Notes under the pieces: model-generated
What the model was told of the DNA's origin: nothing
Databases searched by the model: none
What the model saw: the letters and a program-made list of their open reading frames with translations, nothing else
Translations under genes and position numbers: made by a program
Shown here: piece by piece, positions 1 through 8,279 of the stretch
Layout of the letters: each line of letters starts with the position of its first letter
Numbering within the stretch: the first letter of the stretch is position 1
From: CAYQDF01 sp964416175
GTDB taxonomy: Bacteria > Chloroflexota > Anaerolineae > Anaerolineales > UBA4823
NCBI GenBank assembly: GCA_964416175.1
Contig: CAYQDF010000007.1
Location: forward strand, 1 to 62,937
Direction of reading: 5' to 3'
DNA length: 62,937 nucleotides

Positions 1-60
1 TCCGCTCAGCGCGCTGCGACTACACTCCGCTCTGAACAGCGCGTGGCTGGAAACCTGCTG
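1..60. repeat. Fragment of dispersed GC-rich intergenic repeat
   Basis: The first 16 bases (TCCGCTCAGCGCGCTG) recur exactly at 11259-11274, in the mreB/rex intergenic region. Within this fragment the motif TCCGCTC is also repeated around base 26. No gene is visible in bases 1-199. I read bases 1-60 as the end of a dispersed repeat whose rest lies outside the window. Confidence 0.4.
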
Positions 61-76
61 TTTTCCCAGGTATAAT
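48..76 (+). promoter_or_regulatory. Promoter of ino1 (extended -10)
   Basis: GGTATAAT (69-76) carries a perfect -10 hexamer at 71-76. A TGGAAA hexamer (48-53, four of six matches to TTGACA) lies 17 nt upstream. The 5' UTR would be about 115 nt and contains the 10-bp palindrome CAGAGCTCTG and a short CCCTG/CAGGG hairpin. I assign no function to these. Confidence 0.5.
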
Positions 77-199
77 GACCGGTGTCCGGCGGGCTTAGAA
101 GGTCGTCCATTACCGCTGGAATCCCGAGATACTCAGCAGAGCTCTGTCCCCTGGTGGCAGGGTTTTGCGTGTAGACAATTTTCCCATCTGGAGAGCATC

Positions 200-1282
200 A
201 TGGCAGAGAAGAACAAAGTACGTGTGGCTATCATCGGAGTCGGAAATTGCGCTTCAGCGCTGGTCCAGGGGGTCCAATTTTATCGGAAGGCAAAAGAAAA
301 AGACCTGGTTCCGGGACTGATGCACACGAACCTGGGCGGCTACCACGTCGGTGACATCGAGTTCACGGCAGCTTTCGACGTGGTGGACACCAAAGTCTGT
401 CGCGACCTTTCTGAGGCGATCTTCGCCTTCCCAAACAACACCATCAAATTCGCCGACGTCCCTCCTTTGAATGTGCCGGTCGCCCGCGGCATGACGCACG
501 ACGGATTGGGGAAATACCTCTCCCAGATCGTGAAAAAAGCTCCTGGCCCGACCGCAGATATCATCGGCATCCTGAAGGAAACCCATACCGACGTGGTGGT
601 GAATTTCCTGCCGGTCGGTTCCGAGATGGCGACCAAATGGTACGTCGAGCAGGTGCTGGAGGCTGGCTGCGCTTTCGTGAACGCCATCCCTGTGTTCATC
701 GCCAGTTCCGAGTACTGGTCACGCCGCTTCCGCGAGCGCGGGCTGCCTATCATCGGCGACGATGTCAAGAGCCAGGTCGGCGCGACGATCCTGCACCGTG
801 TGCTGACGAGCCTGTTCGTCGACCGCGGGGTGCGGCTCGACCACACCTACCAGCTGAACTTCGGCGGCAACACCGATTTTCTGAATATGCTCGAGCGCGA
901 GCGGTTGGAATCGAAGAAGATCTCCAAGACAGGCGCGGTGACCAGCATGCTGCCGTACGCACTATCCGAGGCAGACGTCCATGTCGGGCCGAGCGACCAC
1001 GTGCCGTGGCTCACCGACCGCAAGTGGTGCTACGTGCGCATGGAGGGGACGACCTTCGGGGATGTGCCCCTCAACCTGGAAGCCAAGCTCGAGGTCTGGG
1101 ATTCGCCGAATTCGGCAGGGGTGATCATCGACGCGGTCCGCTGTGCCAAGCTGGCTCTCGACCGCGGGATCTCCGGTCCTTTGATAGGTCCATCTGCCTA
1201 CTTAATGAAAACTCCTCCAACGCAGTTCCGGGACGACGTGGCCCGCGAGATGACCGAGGCGTTCATCAAAGGCGAGGGGTGA
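200..1282 (+). CDS. ino1: Inositol-3-phosphate synthase
   Basis: 360 aa. It converts glucose 6-phosphate to 1D-myo-inositol 3-phosphate in an NAD-dependent reaction, the first step to inositol lipids and inositol-based solutes. The N-terminus has the Rossmann motif IGVGNCASALVQG (about residues 12-24). Downstream come the family blocks VNFLPVGSE and GDDVKSQVGAT, plus NFGGNTDFLNM, which surrounds the active site. Length and motifs match the shorter actinobacterial/archaeal-type synthases rather than the ~500-aa eukaryotic form. The ATG is preceded by GGAGAG. It lies 44 nt before yebC, which has its own -10 element. Recognition is confident; the product's use in this cell (lipid or solute) cannot be told from the window. 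Confidence 0.93.
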   Translation: MAEKNKVRVAIIGVGNCASALVQGVQFYRKAKEKDLVPGLMHTNLGGYHVGDIEFTAAFDVVDTKVCRDLSEAIFAFPNNTIKFADVPPLNVPVARGMTHDGLGKYLSQIVKKAPGPTADIIGILKETHTDVVVNFLPVGSEMATKWYVEQVLEAGCAFVNAIPVFIASSEYWSRRFRERGLPIIGDDVKSQVGATILHRVLTSLFVDRGVRLDHTYQLNFGGNTDFLNMLERERLESKKISKTGAVTSMLPYALSEADVHVGPSDHVPWLTDRKWCYVRMEGTTFGDVPLNLEAKLEVWDSPNSAGVIIDAVRCAKLALDRGISGPLIGPSAYLMKTPPTQFRDDVAREMTEAFIKGEG

Positions 1283-1288
1283 GACAAA

Positions 1289-1297
1289 TGGTATAAT
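1289..1297 (+). promoter_or_regulatory. Extended -10 promoter element of yebC-ruvCA
   Basis: TGGTATAAT lies 7 nt after the ino1 stop and 29 nt before the yebC ATG. No convincing -35 is visible, as expected for an extended -10 promoter. The same nonamer precedes several other genes in the window. Confidence 0.5.
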
Positions 1298-1326
1298 CAC
1301 CGTACTCAGGACCAGGAGAGGTATCC

Positions 1327-2082
1327 ATGTCAGGTCATTCCAAGTGGTCGACGATCAAGCGCAAGAAAGGCGCTGCGGATGCCAGGCGCGGCCAGCTGTT
1401 CACCCGCCTGGCGCGGGAGATCTCCATCGCTGCCCGGCAGGGCGGCGGGGACCCCGAAGCGAACTTTCGCTTGAGGCTGGCAATCGATCGGGCCCGGACG
1501 AACAACATGCCCAAAGACAACATCGAGCGGGCCATCACGCGCGGCACCGGAGAAGGCAAGGAAGGCGAAAGCCTGGAAGAAGTCTTCTACGAGGGCTACG
1601 GACCCCACGGCGTGGCCCTGATGATCGAATGCGTCACCGACAACCGCAAACGGGCTGTGGCGGAGATACGCCATGTCCTGACCCGCTTCGGCGGAAGCAT
1701 GGGCGAGACGGGGTCAGTCAGCTGGCAGTTCAACCGGATGGCGTATTTTTCCTTCCCGGATGACGGAGTCGACCAGGACAAGATCTTTGAGCTGGCAGTC
1801 GAGGCAGGCGCTGACGACGTCGCTTTTGAAGACGGCTATGTCGAGATCACCGGCTCCATCGAAAACTTTAAGGCGATCAGCGATTCGCTGGGATCGGCGA
1901 AGATCGAGCCGGAGGAGGCCGGGCTGCGCATGGTGCCGACCAATGAGATTGAACTGGACCCTGCGGAAACAGCCCAGGTGCTGCGGGTGATCGAAGCGCT
2001 CGAAGAGCTCGACGACGTCCAAAACGTTTACTCGAACCTCCGCATCACCGACGAAGCCCTGGCCCAGCTGGAGGCGGCGTGA
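1327..2082 (+). CDS. yebC: YebC/PmpR family protein
   Basis: 251 aa, full family length. It begins with the hallmark MSGHSKWSTIKRKKGAADA and contains NNMPKDNIERAI and EGYGPHGVA. The family has been described as DNA-binding transcriptional regulators and, more recently, as ribosome-associated factors that help translate proline-rich stretches. The sequence does not decide between these roles. AGGAGAGG precedes the ATG. It sits directly before ruvC (7-nt gap), a linkage seen in many bacteria, so it is probably co-transcribed with the Holliday-junction genes. Confidence 0.95.
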   Translation: MSGHSKWSTIKRKKGAADARRGQLFTRLAREISIAARQGGGDPEANFRLRLAIDRARTNNMPKDNIERAITRGTGEGKEGESLEEVFYEGYGPHGVALMIECVTDNRKRAVAEIRHVLTRFGGSMGETGSVSWQFNRMAYFSFPDDGVDQDKIFELAVEAGADDVAFEDGYVEITGSIENFKAISDSLGSAKIEPEEAGLRMVPTNEIELDPAETAQVLRVIEALEELDDVQNVYSNLRITDEALAQLEAA

Positions 2083-2089
2083 CCTCCGC

Positions 2090-2578
2090 ATGCTGGTCAT
2101 TGGCATCGATCCAGGAACGGCGATCACGGGATACGGGCTCGTCAGGGAAGAGGCGGATGGAAGCCTCGCCGTTGTAGATTACGGGGCGATCCTCACCCCG
2201 CCGGACCAGCCGATGTACCGGCGGCTGCGCCTGCTCTACCAGGACCTGCTTGAATTATTGCATCTCCACCATCCCGACTCGGGCGCGGTGGAGAAATTGT
2301 TTTTCGCCCGCAATGCACGCACAGCTTTGAGCGTGGGCCAGGCGCGTGGGGTGGCGCTGCTGGCGCTGGCAGAGCAGGAAGTTCCCCTGGTGGAATACAC
2401 GCCGCTGGAGGTCAAGCAGGCTGTGGTAGGCTATGGGGGAGCGGGTAAGAAGCAGGTACAGCAGATGGTGCGCGCTCTTCTGGGGCTTGAGGAGCTGCCC
2501 CAGCCGGACGATGCGGCGGATGCGCTGGCGATCGCGATCTGCCATGTGCACAGCGCGCGGATGCGCGCCCTGGAATGA
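2090..2578 (+). CDS. ruvC: Holliday junction resolvase RuvC
   Basis: 162 aa. It is the endonuclease that cuts four-way junctions in recombination with RuvAB. The four acidic residues of the RNase-H-like active site are visible: D7 in VIGIDPGT, E68 in GAVEKLFF, and D141 and D144 in PDDAADALA. It starts 7 nt after yebC. ruvA follows after one small ORF. ruvB is not in the window, so the RuvABC set is split in this genome. Confidence 0.95.
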   Translation: MLVIGIDPGTAITGYGLVREEADGSLAVVDYGAILTPPDQPMYRRLRLLYQDLLELLHLHHPDSGAVEKLFFARNARTALSVGQARGVALLALAEQEVPLVEYTPLEVKQAVVGYGGAGKKQVQQMVRALLGLEELPQPDDAADALAIAICHVHSARMRALE

Positions 2579-2588
2579 ACGGGGAGAG

Positions 2589-2780
2589 ATGCGCATAGCC
2601 AATAACCTGGCCAATATTGAGCGGTATTACCGTCGCCTGGCGGATGCGGACGGGCGGTGGCTGGCGTATCGGGGACCGAAAGGCCGGGAGTATTTCGAGC
2701 TCGAGCCAGCCGGCGAGCCGGGGCGCTGGAACACCCTGCGCGCCCTGCGTGTCCTGAAATGGTGGGAGGGCGAAGGGTGA
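2589..2780 (+). CDS. Small conserved-looking ORF between ruvC and ruvA
   Basis: 63 aa, beginning MRIANNLANIERYY and ending in a tryptophan-rich tail (VLKWWEGEG). GGGGAG precedes the ATG at 2589. Its stop overlaps the ruvA start codon by a GTGA junction, the arrangement expected of translationally coupled genes, which argues that it is real. It is basic/aromatic and has no membrane segment. I do not recognise a family. The longer frame opening at 2433 inside ruvC has no ribosome site and is not preferred. Confidence 0.6.
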   Translation: MRIANNLANIERYYRRLADADGRWLAYRGPKGREYFELEPAGEPGRWNTLRALRVLKWWEGEG

Positions 2781-3352
2781 TCGCCACGTTGAGCGGCAAG
2801 GTTTTCCACGTCGAGCCAGGGAGCCTGGTTGTGGAGGTCGGCGGCGTGGGGCTGCTCGTGAACGTTCCGGCGCCGCTCGCCGACCAGATCGCGCCAGGGG
2901 ATCCGGTGTTCTTATTCACGCATCTGGTGGTGCGCCAGGATGCCCTGACTCTCTACGGCTTTGAGACGGCGGAGAGCCGGGAGCTGTTCACGCTGCTGCT
3001 GGGTGTGGAAGGCATTGGACCGCGGCTTGCGCTCGCGGTCCTTTCCACGCTGAGCCCCGACGCGATCCGCCGGGCGGTGTTCAACGAGCAGGCGGAGGTG
3101 TTCAGCCGGGTCCCGGGAGTGGGGAAGAAGACTGCGCAGAAGATCCTGCTCAGCCTGCAGGACAGGATCCCCGGCGTGGAGGGATTGGTGCCGCTGGCGG
3201 CGATGAGCGACGCCGATAGCGAGGTGCTAAGCGCGCTGATCGCGCTCGGGTACAGCGTGGTCGAAGCCCAGGCCGCACTGCAATCCATTCCACGCGACGC
3301 GCCGCAGGATGTCGAGACCCGGCTGAGACTTGCCCTGCAGTATTTCAGCTAA
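2777..3352 (+). CDS. ruvA: Holliday junction branch migration protein RuvA
   Basis: 191 aa from a GTG start that overlaps the preceding stop codon. RuvA tetramers bind the four-way junction and load the RuvB motor. The OB-fold N-terminus (IATLSGKVFHVEPGSLVVEV) is followed by two helix-hairpin-helix motifs (LLGVEGIGPRLALAVLS and FSRVPGVGKKTAQKILL). A short C-terminal RuvB-contact domain ends at RLRLALQYFS. An in-frame ATG at 2657 would add 40 residues unrelated to the family and overlap the small ORF, so it was rejected. Confidence 0.93.
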   Translation: MIATLSGKVFHVEPGSLVVEVGGVGLLVNVPAPLADQIAPGDPVFLFTHLVVRQDALTLYGFETAESRELFTLLLGVEGIGPRLALAVLSTLSPDAIRRAVFNEQAEVFSRVPGVGKKTAQKILLSLQDRIPGVEGLVPLAAMSDADSEVLSALIALGYSVVEAQAALQSIPRDAPQDVETRLRLALQYFS

Positions 3353-3367
3353 AAGGAGGTGGAAATC

Positions 3368-4234
3368 TTGTTCGAGAATCGCAAGATCGCATTTATTGGG
3401 CCGGGGGTCATGGCGGAGGCGATGATCGCTGGCCTTATTCGCCAGGGGGTCGCCAGCCCGGCTTCTTTGATCGCCTCGGGACCGCGGCCGGAACGCGGCG
3501 AGGAGCTCAAAGCGCGCTACGGGATCGAGGCCTGCACGGACAACGCCGCAGCTGCCCGCATGGCGGATATGGTCGTGCTGTCGGTGAAGCCGCAGCGGCT
3601 GGATGGGGTCCTGTCCGGGATGCGTGGGGCGATCCAGCCACACGCTCTGGTGCTTTCGATCGTCGCCGGGGCACCGATCAGCAAGATCGCCGGCATCCTG
3701 GAGCATGAGGCCGTGGTGCGCTCGATGCCCAACACCCCCGCTCAGATCGGGGAGGGGATCACGGTCTGGACAGCCGCCCCTGCGGTGTCTCCGGAGCAGA
3801 GGGAGATGGCGCGCCAGGTGCTCAGTGCGCTCGGACAGGAGATCTTCATGGAAGAGGAGACCTATTTGAACATGGCGACTGCGCTCTCTGGCACCGGGCC
3901 GGCTTACGTCTTCCTCTTCATGGAAGCGATGGTCGATGCCGGCGTGCACCTGGGGTTTCCCCGCCGGGTGGCCGAACAGCTCGTCGCCCAGACTGTGCGC
4001 GGCTCGGTGGATTTTTACTCACGGTCCGACAACCCGACCCACCTGGCTCACCTGCGCAACCAGGTTACTTCACCCGGCGGTACATCGGCCGCGGCCCTTT
4101 ATTACCTGGAGAAAGCTGGCTTCAGGACCGCCATTTCCCGGGCGATCTGGGCAGCATACGAACGCTCCCGGGAGCTGGGAAGGGACGCCAAAGCGCACTG
4201 GCCGGAGAAAATTGAGACAAAGGAGGAAGGGTGA
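3368..4234 (+). CDS. proC: Pyrroline-5-carboxylate reductase
   Basis: 288 aa. It catalyses the last step of proline synthesis, NAD(P)H-dependent reduction of pyrroline-5-carboxylate. It shows the Rossmann start KIAFIGPGVMAEAMIAG, VRSMPNTPAQIGEG, and the C-terminal signature around NQVTSPGGTSAAALYYLE. The start is set by the ribosome site AGGAGGT (3354-3360), which is 7 nt before the TTG at 3368. The in-frame GTG at 3359 lies inside that ribosome site. It follows ruvA by 15 nt and is probably in the same transcript. Confidence 0.92.
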   Translation: MFENRKIAFIGPGVMAEAMIAGLIRQGVASPASLIASGPRPERGEELKARYGIEACTDNAAAARMADMVVLSVKPQRLDGVLSGMRGAIQPHALVLSIVAGAPISKIAGILEHEAVVRSMPNTPAQIGEGITVWTAAPAVSPEQREMARQVLSALGQEIFMEEETYLNMATALSGTGPAYVFLFMEAMVDAGVHLGFPRRVAEQLVAQTVRGSVDFYSRSDNPTHLAHLRNQVTSPGGTSAAALYYLEKAGFRTAISRAIWAAYERSRELGRDAKAHWPEKIETKEEG

Positions 4235-4276
4235 GAGATGAAAAAAGATGGAGGGAGCACCCTGCTTGTGAATAAC

Positions 4277-4305
4277 TGGACAATATGGACGCTTTCAGGT
4301 ATCAT
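4277..4305 (+). promoter_or_regulatory. Promoter of the M42-atpAGDC-mreB operon
   Basis: TGGACA (4277-4282) and TATCAT (4300-4305) are separated by exactly 17 nt. Each hexamer differs from consensus at one position. Transcription would start near 4311-4313, directly before the structured leader. Confidence 0.6.
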
Positions 4306-4311
4306 TCGACC

Positions 4312-4594
4312 GACATACGGGTGCTGTCAGGCGCGCAGACTGAGTACTGGCGATGCACCGTCTCAGGGCAGGGAGTCTGAACTCTTCCTGTCAGGCGCGC
4401 AAACCCTGTGATCCCACTGAGATCGGTAATGCCGTTTCAGGTGAACCTCCCGCCGGGTCTAACCAGCTGAAAAGTTCCTGGGGCGAGCACCTGCGCCAAG
4501 AAGGATTGCTTCCTGAGGAATTGCCTGCGGGAGGTTTACAAGTGACCGGTTCTTAATTCTGGTCAAAGACCTAACAACAGGGACGATACTTATT
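4312..4594 (+). ncRNA. Structured 5' leader with tandem motif (candidate cis-regulatory RNA)
   Basis: This gene-free ~280-nt stretch is full of complementary segments. The 14-mer CTGTCAGGCGCGCA occurs at 4324-4337 and 4388-4401. Each copy is followed by a related hairpin: CTGAG 4340-4344 with CTCAG 4362-4366, and CACTGA 4415-4420 with TCAGGTG 4437-4443, enclosing CGG 4424-4426/CCG 4432-4434. A perfect 10-bp long-range stem pairs 4444-4453 (AACCTCCCGC) with 4527-4536. GACCGG 4544-4549 pairs with CTGGTC 4559-4564 near the start codon. It resembles no riboswitch, SRP, 6S, tmRNA or RNase P core that I know. A frame at 4353-4556 lacks any coding support. Confidence 0.5.
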
Positions 4595-5668
4595 ATGGCT
4601 GACGAAACACTCCAATTGCTTAAGGAATTGACGGAAGCGCATGGTGTTCCGGGCTACGAAGCGCCGGTCCGCGAGATTGTGCGGAGATACCTGGAACCCC
4701 TGGGGACGCTCACCCAGGATAAGATCGGCAGTGTGATCTGTGAGAAGCGCGGCGCGGCGAGCGCTCCGAAGGTCATGCTCGCCGGGCACATGGACGAGAT
4801 CGGTTTCATGGTCAAGTTCATCACCAAGGAAGGCTTCATCAACTTCCTGCCGCTCGGCGGCTGGTTCGACCAGGTTCTCCTGGGGCAGCGGGTGGTGATC
4901 AAGACCCGTAAAGGTGACGTGATCGGGGTCATCGGCGCCAAACCTCCCCACCTCCTCCCCCCAGACCAGCGGGACAAAGTCGTCAAGAAGCAGGACATGT
5001 ACATCGACATCGGCGCCACCAGCCAGGAAGAAGTCGAAGCGGTCGGCGTGCGCCCGGGTGACCCGGTGATCCCGCGTGCTGATTTCGTGCCGCTCCTGGA
5101 CGGGAAGACTTATCTCTCGAAAGCTTTCGACGACCGGGTAGGGACCGCCCTGGTCGTTTCGACTCTGCAAGGACTGCAGGGTGTTGAACACCCCAACACG
5201 ATCTACGGAGTCGCCACGGTCATGGAAGAAGTTGGAGTCCGTGGAGCCACAACCAGCGTGCGGGCCGTCGATCCGGACGTTGCCATCGTGCTCGAATCGG
5301 ATATTGCCGGGGATGTGCCGGGGATCAAGCCCGAGGAGTCCTCCATCAAGCTGGGCAAAGGGCCAACGGTGATGATCTACGACGCACGGATGATCCCCAA
5401 TCTGAGATTACGTGACCTGGCGATGGAGGTTGCCTCCCAGCTGGGAGTGCCTCTGCAAACGTCCTACGTCGAAGGCGGAGCGACGGATGGCGCTGCCATC
5501 CATCTGCACAGCACGGGAGTGCCGACCGTAGTGATCGGTGTGGCTGCGCGCCACATCCACTCGCACAGCTCGATTATCAACCGCCAGGATTACGATGGCG
5601 CGGTCAGGCTGCTCGTGGAGCTTGTCAGACGGCTGGACGCCAACACGGTTGCAGGCCTGACTGGCTGA
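4595..5668 (+). CDS. M42 family metallopeptidase (aminopeptidase)
   Basis: 357 aa. It is a cytosolic dimetal aminopeptidase of the TET/glutamyl-aminopeptidase/FrvX group, which trims short peptides. Candidate metal and catalytic residues are H65 and D67 (AGHMDEIGF), D180 (KAFDDRVGT), E211/E212 (TVMEEVGVRGA), D236 (ESDIAGD) and H322 (ARHIHSHSS). It is the first gene after the structured leader. Only 17 nt separate it from atpA, so it appears to head the ATP synthase operon, an unusual neighbour. The ribosome site before the ATG is weak (AGGGA about 11 nt upstream), which leaves room for control by leader structure. Confidence 0.85.
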   Translation: MADETLQLLKELTEAHGVPGYEAPVREIVRRYLEPLGTLTQDKIGSVICEKRGAASAPKVMLAGHMDEIGFMVKFITKEGFINFLPLGGWFDQVLLGQRVVIKTRKGDVIGVIGAKPPHLLPPDQRDKVVKKQDMYIDIGATSQEEVEAVGVRPGDPVIPRADFVPLLDGKTYLSKAFDDRVGTALVVSTLQGLQGVEHPNTIYGVATVMEEVGVRGATTSVRAVDPDVAIVLESDIAGDVPGIKPEESSIKLGKGPTVMIYDARMIPNLRLRDLAMEVASQLGVPLQTSYVEGGATDGAAIHLHSTGVPTVVIGVAARHIHSHSSIINRQDYDGAVRLLVELVRRLDANTVAGLTG

Positions 5669-5685
5669 CGGACAATGGAGGATGG

Positions 5686-7347
5686 ATGTCGGACTTAATC
5701 GGTAATATCACAGCGGAACTCAAGAAGCAAATAGAAACCTTTGAGCCGCGCGTCGGGTTGGCTGACGTGGGGACAGTCGTGGAGGCTGGAGACGGCATTG
5801 CCCGGGTGGATGGCCTTTCAGCCGTGCGGGCGCAGGAGCTCGTCCAGTTCGCAAACGGGGTGATCGGCATCGCCTTCAACCTGGAAGAGGACAGCGTGGG
5901 CGTGATCATCATGGGTGAGTATTCCGGGATCCAGGAGGGGATGACTGTACGTTCCACCGGACGGATCGCTTCCGTCCCGGTCGGGGATGCGCTGATCGGG
6001 CGGGTGGTCAACGCCCTGGGACAGCCCGTGGATGGCAAAGGTCCGATCAAGACCGAACGCTACCGGCCTATCGAGCGCATCGCGCCGGGAGTGGTTGCCA
6101 GGAAGGATGTGGACACGCCCGTACTGACCGGACTGAAAGCGATCGACGCGATGACCCCGATCGGGCGTGGGCAGCGCGAGTTGATCATCGGAGACCGGCA
6201 GACTGGTAAGACAGCCATCGCCATCGATGCCATCATCAATCAAAAAGGTAAAGACCTGCTCTGCATCTACGTTGCGATCGGGCAGAAAAAAGCGGGCATC
6301 GCCCGCACGGTGGACATCCTCGCCCGCCACGGCGCGATGGATTACACGACCGTCGTGGTCGCTGCGGCGGACGAACCGGCTGCCTTGCAGTATATCGCCC
6401 CGTATGCCGGATGTGCCATGGGCGAGGAATTCATGGAGTCCGGGCGCGATGCGCTGGTGGTGTACGACGACCTGTCGAAGCATGCCTGGGCGTACCGGCA
6501 GGTGTCCCTTCTGCTGCGCCGGCCCCCGGGACGGGAAGCATATCCGGGCGACGTGTTCTACCTGCATTCACGCCTGCTCGAGCGGGCTGCCCGCCTGGCG
6601 GACAAATATGTCATCGTTAAGAAGGATTTTCCCGGCCAGCTCGCAGAAGAAAAAGACTCCGTCGACGGCAGGGTCTTCCTGGGACCGATTGCGCTGCACG
6701 AGGCTCAGCGAGCACTGAAGGAGATGCCGCAGGCCGAGGAGTACCGGATCGTCAATCTGGCCGGCTCCGGTGGGTCGCTGACCGCGCTCCCAATTATCGA
6801 GACTTTGCTCGGCGACGTGTCGGCGTACATCCCGACCAACGTGATCTCGATCACCGATGGCCAGATCTACCTCGAAGGCAACCTGTTCTATGCCGGCATC
6901 CGTCCGGCGATTAACGTCGGTCTCTCCGTCTCGCGGGTCGGCGGCGACGCCCAATACAAGGGTATGCGCCAGGTGGCCGGGCGGCTGAGACTGGACATGG
7001 CGGCCTTCCGAGAGCTGGCTGCTTTTGCCCAGTTTGGCTCTGACCTCGATAAAGCCACCCAGGCGCAGCTGAACCGCGGTTTGCACCTCCAGGAAATCCT
7101 GAAGCAGGCCCAGTATCGGCCGATGTCGTTTGAGGACCAGGTGATGGTCCTGTTTGCGGGGACGAACGGGTATGCCGATAATATCCCGCTGGACAGGATG
7201 CGCGGCTGGGAGACTGACCTGCTCAGGTACCTGGAGACGTCGCACCCCGAAATCGGCAGGGATATCGCCGAGAAGAAGCTCCTCACAGAGGAAAATCAGG
7301 CCGCCCTGCACGAGGCGATCAAAACTTTCAACTCGGCCTGGCGTTAA
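5686..7347 (+). CDS. atpA: F1Fo ATP synthase subunit alpha
   Basis: 553 aa. It is the regulatory nucleotide-binding subunit of the F1 head. The P-loop GDRQTGKT is at residues 169-176. The N-terminal beta-barrel includes VGTVVEAGDGIARVDGL. The alpha signature region reads RPAINVGLSVSRVGG. At 553 residues it is longer than the ~500-510 usual in model bacteria, with extra length at the C-terminus. GGAGG precedes the ATG. The canonical upstream partners (a, c, b, delta subunits) are absent from the window. Confidence 0.96.
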   Translation: MSDLIGNITAELKKQIETFEPRVGLADVGTVVEAGDGIARVDGLSAVRAQELVQFANGVIGIAFNLEEDSVGVIIMGEYSGIQEGMTVRSTGRIASVPVGDALIGRVVNALGQPVDGKGPIKTERYRPIERIAPGVVARKDVDTPVLTGLKAIDAMTPIGRGQRELIIGDRQTGKTAIAIDAIINQKGKDLLCIYVAIGQKKAGIARTVDILARHGAMDYTTVVVAAADEPAALQYIAPYAGCAMGEEFMESGRDALVVYDDLSKHAWAYRQVSLLLRRPPGREAYPGDVFYLHSRLLERAARLADKYVIVKKDFPGQLAEEKDSVDGRVFLGPIALHEAQRALKEMPQAEEYRIVNLAGSGGSLTALPIIETLLGDVSAYIPTNVISITDGQIYLEGNLFYAGIRPAINVGLSVSRVGGDAQYKGMRQVAGRLRLDMAAFRELAAFAQFGSDLDKATQAQLNRGLHLQEILKQAQYRPMSFEDQVMVLFAGTNGYADNIPLDRMRGWETDLLRYLETSHPEIGRDIAEKKLLTEENQAALHEAIKTFNSAWR

Positions 7348-7354
7348 GCTGCGT

Positions 7355-8251
7355 ATGACGACAGCACGCGAAGTTCAACTGCGCATCCGGAGTGTCAGGA
7401 ATATCGCCCAGGTCACGCGGGCGCTCCAGGCAGTGTCTGCCAGCAAAGTGCGGAAGGCGATGCAGGCGGTGCTCAACACACGCCCCTACGCGACGAAGGC
7501 CTGGCAGGTCCTCACGCACATCGCCGCTCAGCCAGGGAGAAGGAGTCTGCACCCGCTCTTGACGGAGAGGGCAAACGTGGAGAGTGTCCTGGTGGTGCTT
7601 GTCACGGGAGACCGCGGCCTGGCCGGACCGTACACGACCAATATCGTACGGTTCACGCTCCAACAGTTCGATTCCTACCCCGTCCCGGTTCGCTATATTA
7701 CCGTTGGGAGGAAGGGGAGGGACCTGATGGCGCGCCGCCGCAAGGAGATCATCGCCGAATTCAGCCAGCTGCCAGCAGCGCCGTCATTTGCTGATGTCTC
7801 AGCCATTGGGAGATTGGCTGTCGAGGAGTTCTTAAACGGTCACAGCGATGAGGTGTACCTGGTCTACACAGACTTCATCAACATGATCCGGCAGATACCA
7901 AGCATGCAGAAGCTGCTCCCCTTGGAAGTCACAGTAGGGACCGGGCGGGTTGTTCAGTTCGAGCGCGCAGCGCAGCGCCCGCCAGCTTCCTACATATATG
8001 AACCTGGTCAGGATGAGATCCTGGATGAGATCGTGCCGCGCTTCACTGCCCTGCAGGTCTACCACGCGGTGCTCGAATCGCTGGCCAGCGAGCATGCCGC
8101 CCGGATGGTGGCGATGAAGAACGCCACCGACAGCGCGACGGAACTGGCGGCGGGATTACAGCTGGAATACAACAAAGCCCGGCAGCAGGGCATCACGAAT
8201 GAGATGCTGGACATTGCCGGCGGCGCAGAGGCGCTGACGCAGGGGCGCTGA
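7355..8251 (+). CDS. atpG: F1Fo ATP synthase subunit gamma
   Basis: 298 aa, starting at ATG 7355. It forms the central rotor shaft. The N-terminal helix REVQLRIRSVRNIAQVTRAL matches the family, as does the C-terminal helix with ATDSATELAAGLQLEYNKAR. The middle (VLVVLVTGDRGLAGPY) is the Rossmann-like body. An upstream in-frame extension from 7154 lies inside atpA and is not used. The sequence is more divergent than alpha and beta, which is usual for gamma. It ends 28 nt before atpD. Confidence 0.93.
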   Translation: MTTAREVQLRIRSVRNIAQVTRALQAVSASKVRKAMQAVLNTRPYATKAWQVLTHIAAQPGRRSLHPLLTERANVESVLVVLVTGDRGLAGPYTTNIVRFTLQQFDSYPVPVRYITVGRKGRDLMARRRKEIIAEFSQLPAAPSFADVSAIGRLAVEEFLNGHSDEVYLVYTDFINMIRQIPSMQKLLPLEVTVGTGRVVQFERAAQRPPASYIYEPGQDEILDEIVPRFTALQVYHAVLESLASEHAARMVAMKNATDSATELAAGLQLEYNKARQQGITNEMLDIAGGAEALTQGR

Positions 8252-8279
8252 ATGGATATGTCAGATTTGGGAGGTTGTA

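Noticed and set aside
4353..4556. 67-codon plus-strand frame in the leader
   Set aside because: It crosses the paired stems and tandem motif, lacks a ribosome site and encodes nothing recognisable.
4312..4594. Known RNA identities for the leader (TPP, T-box, SRP, 6S, RNase P, tmRNA)
   Set aside because: Short look-alikes such as CTGAGAT...GGTAATGCC recall TPP, but the required cores of these RNAs are missing. The duplicated unit matches none of them.
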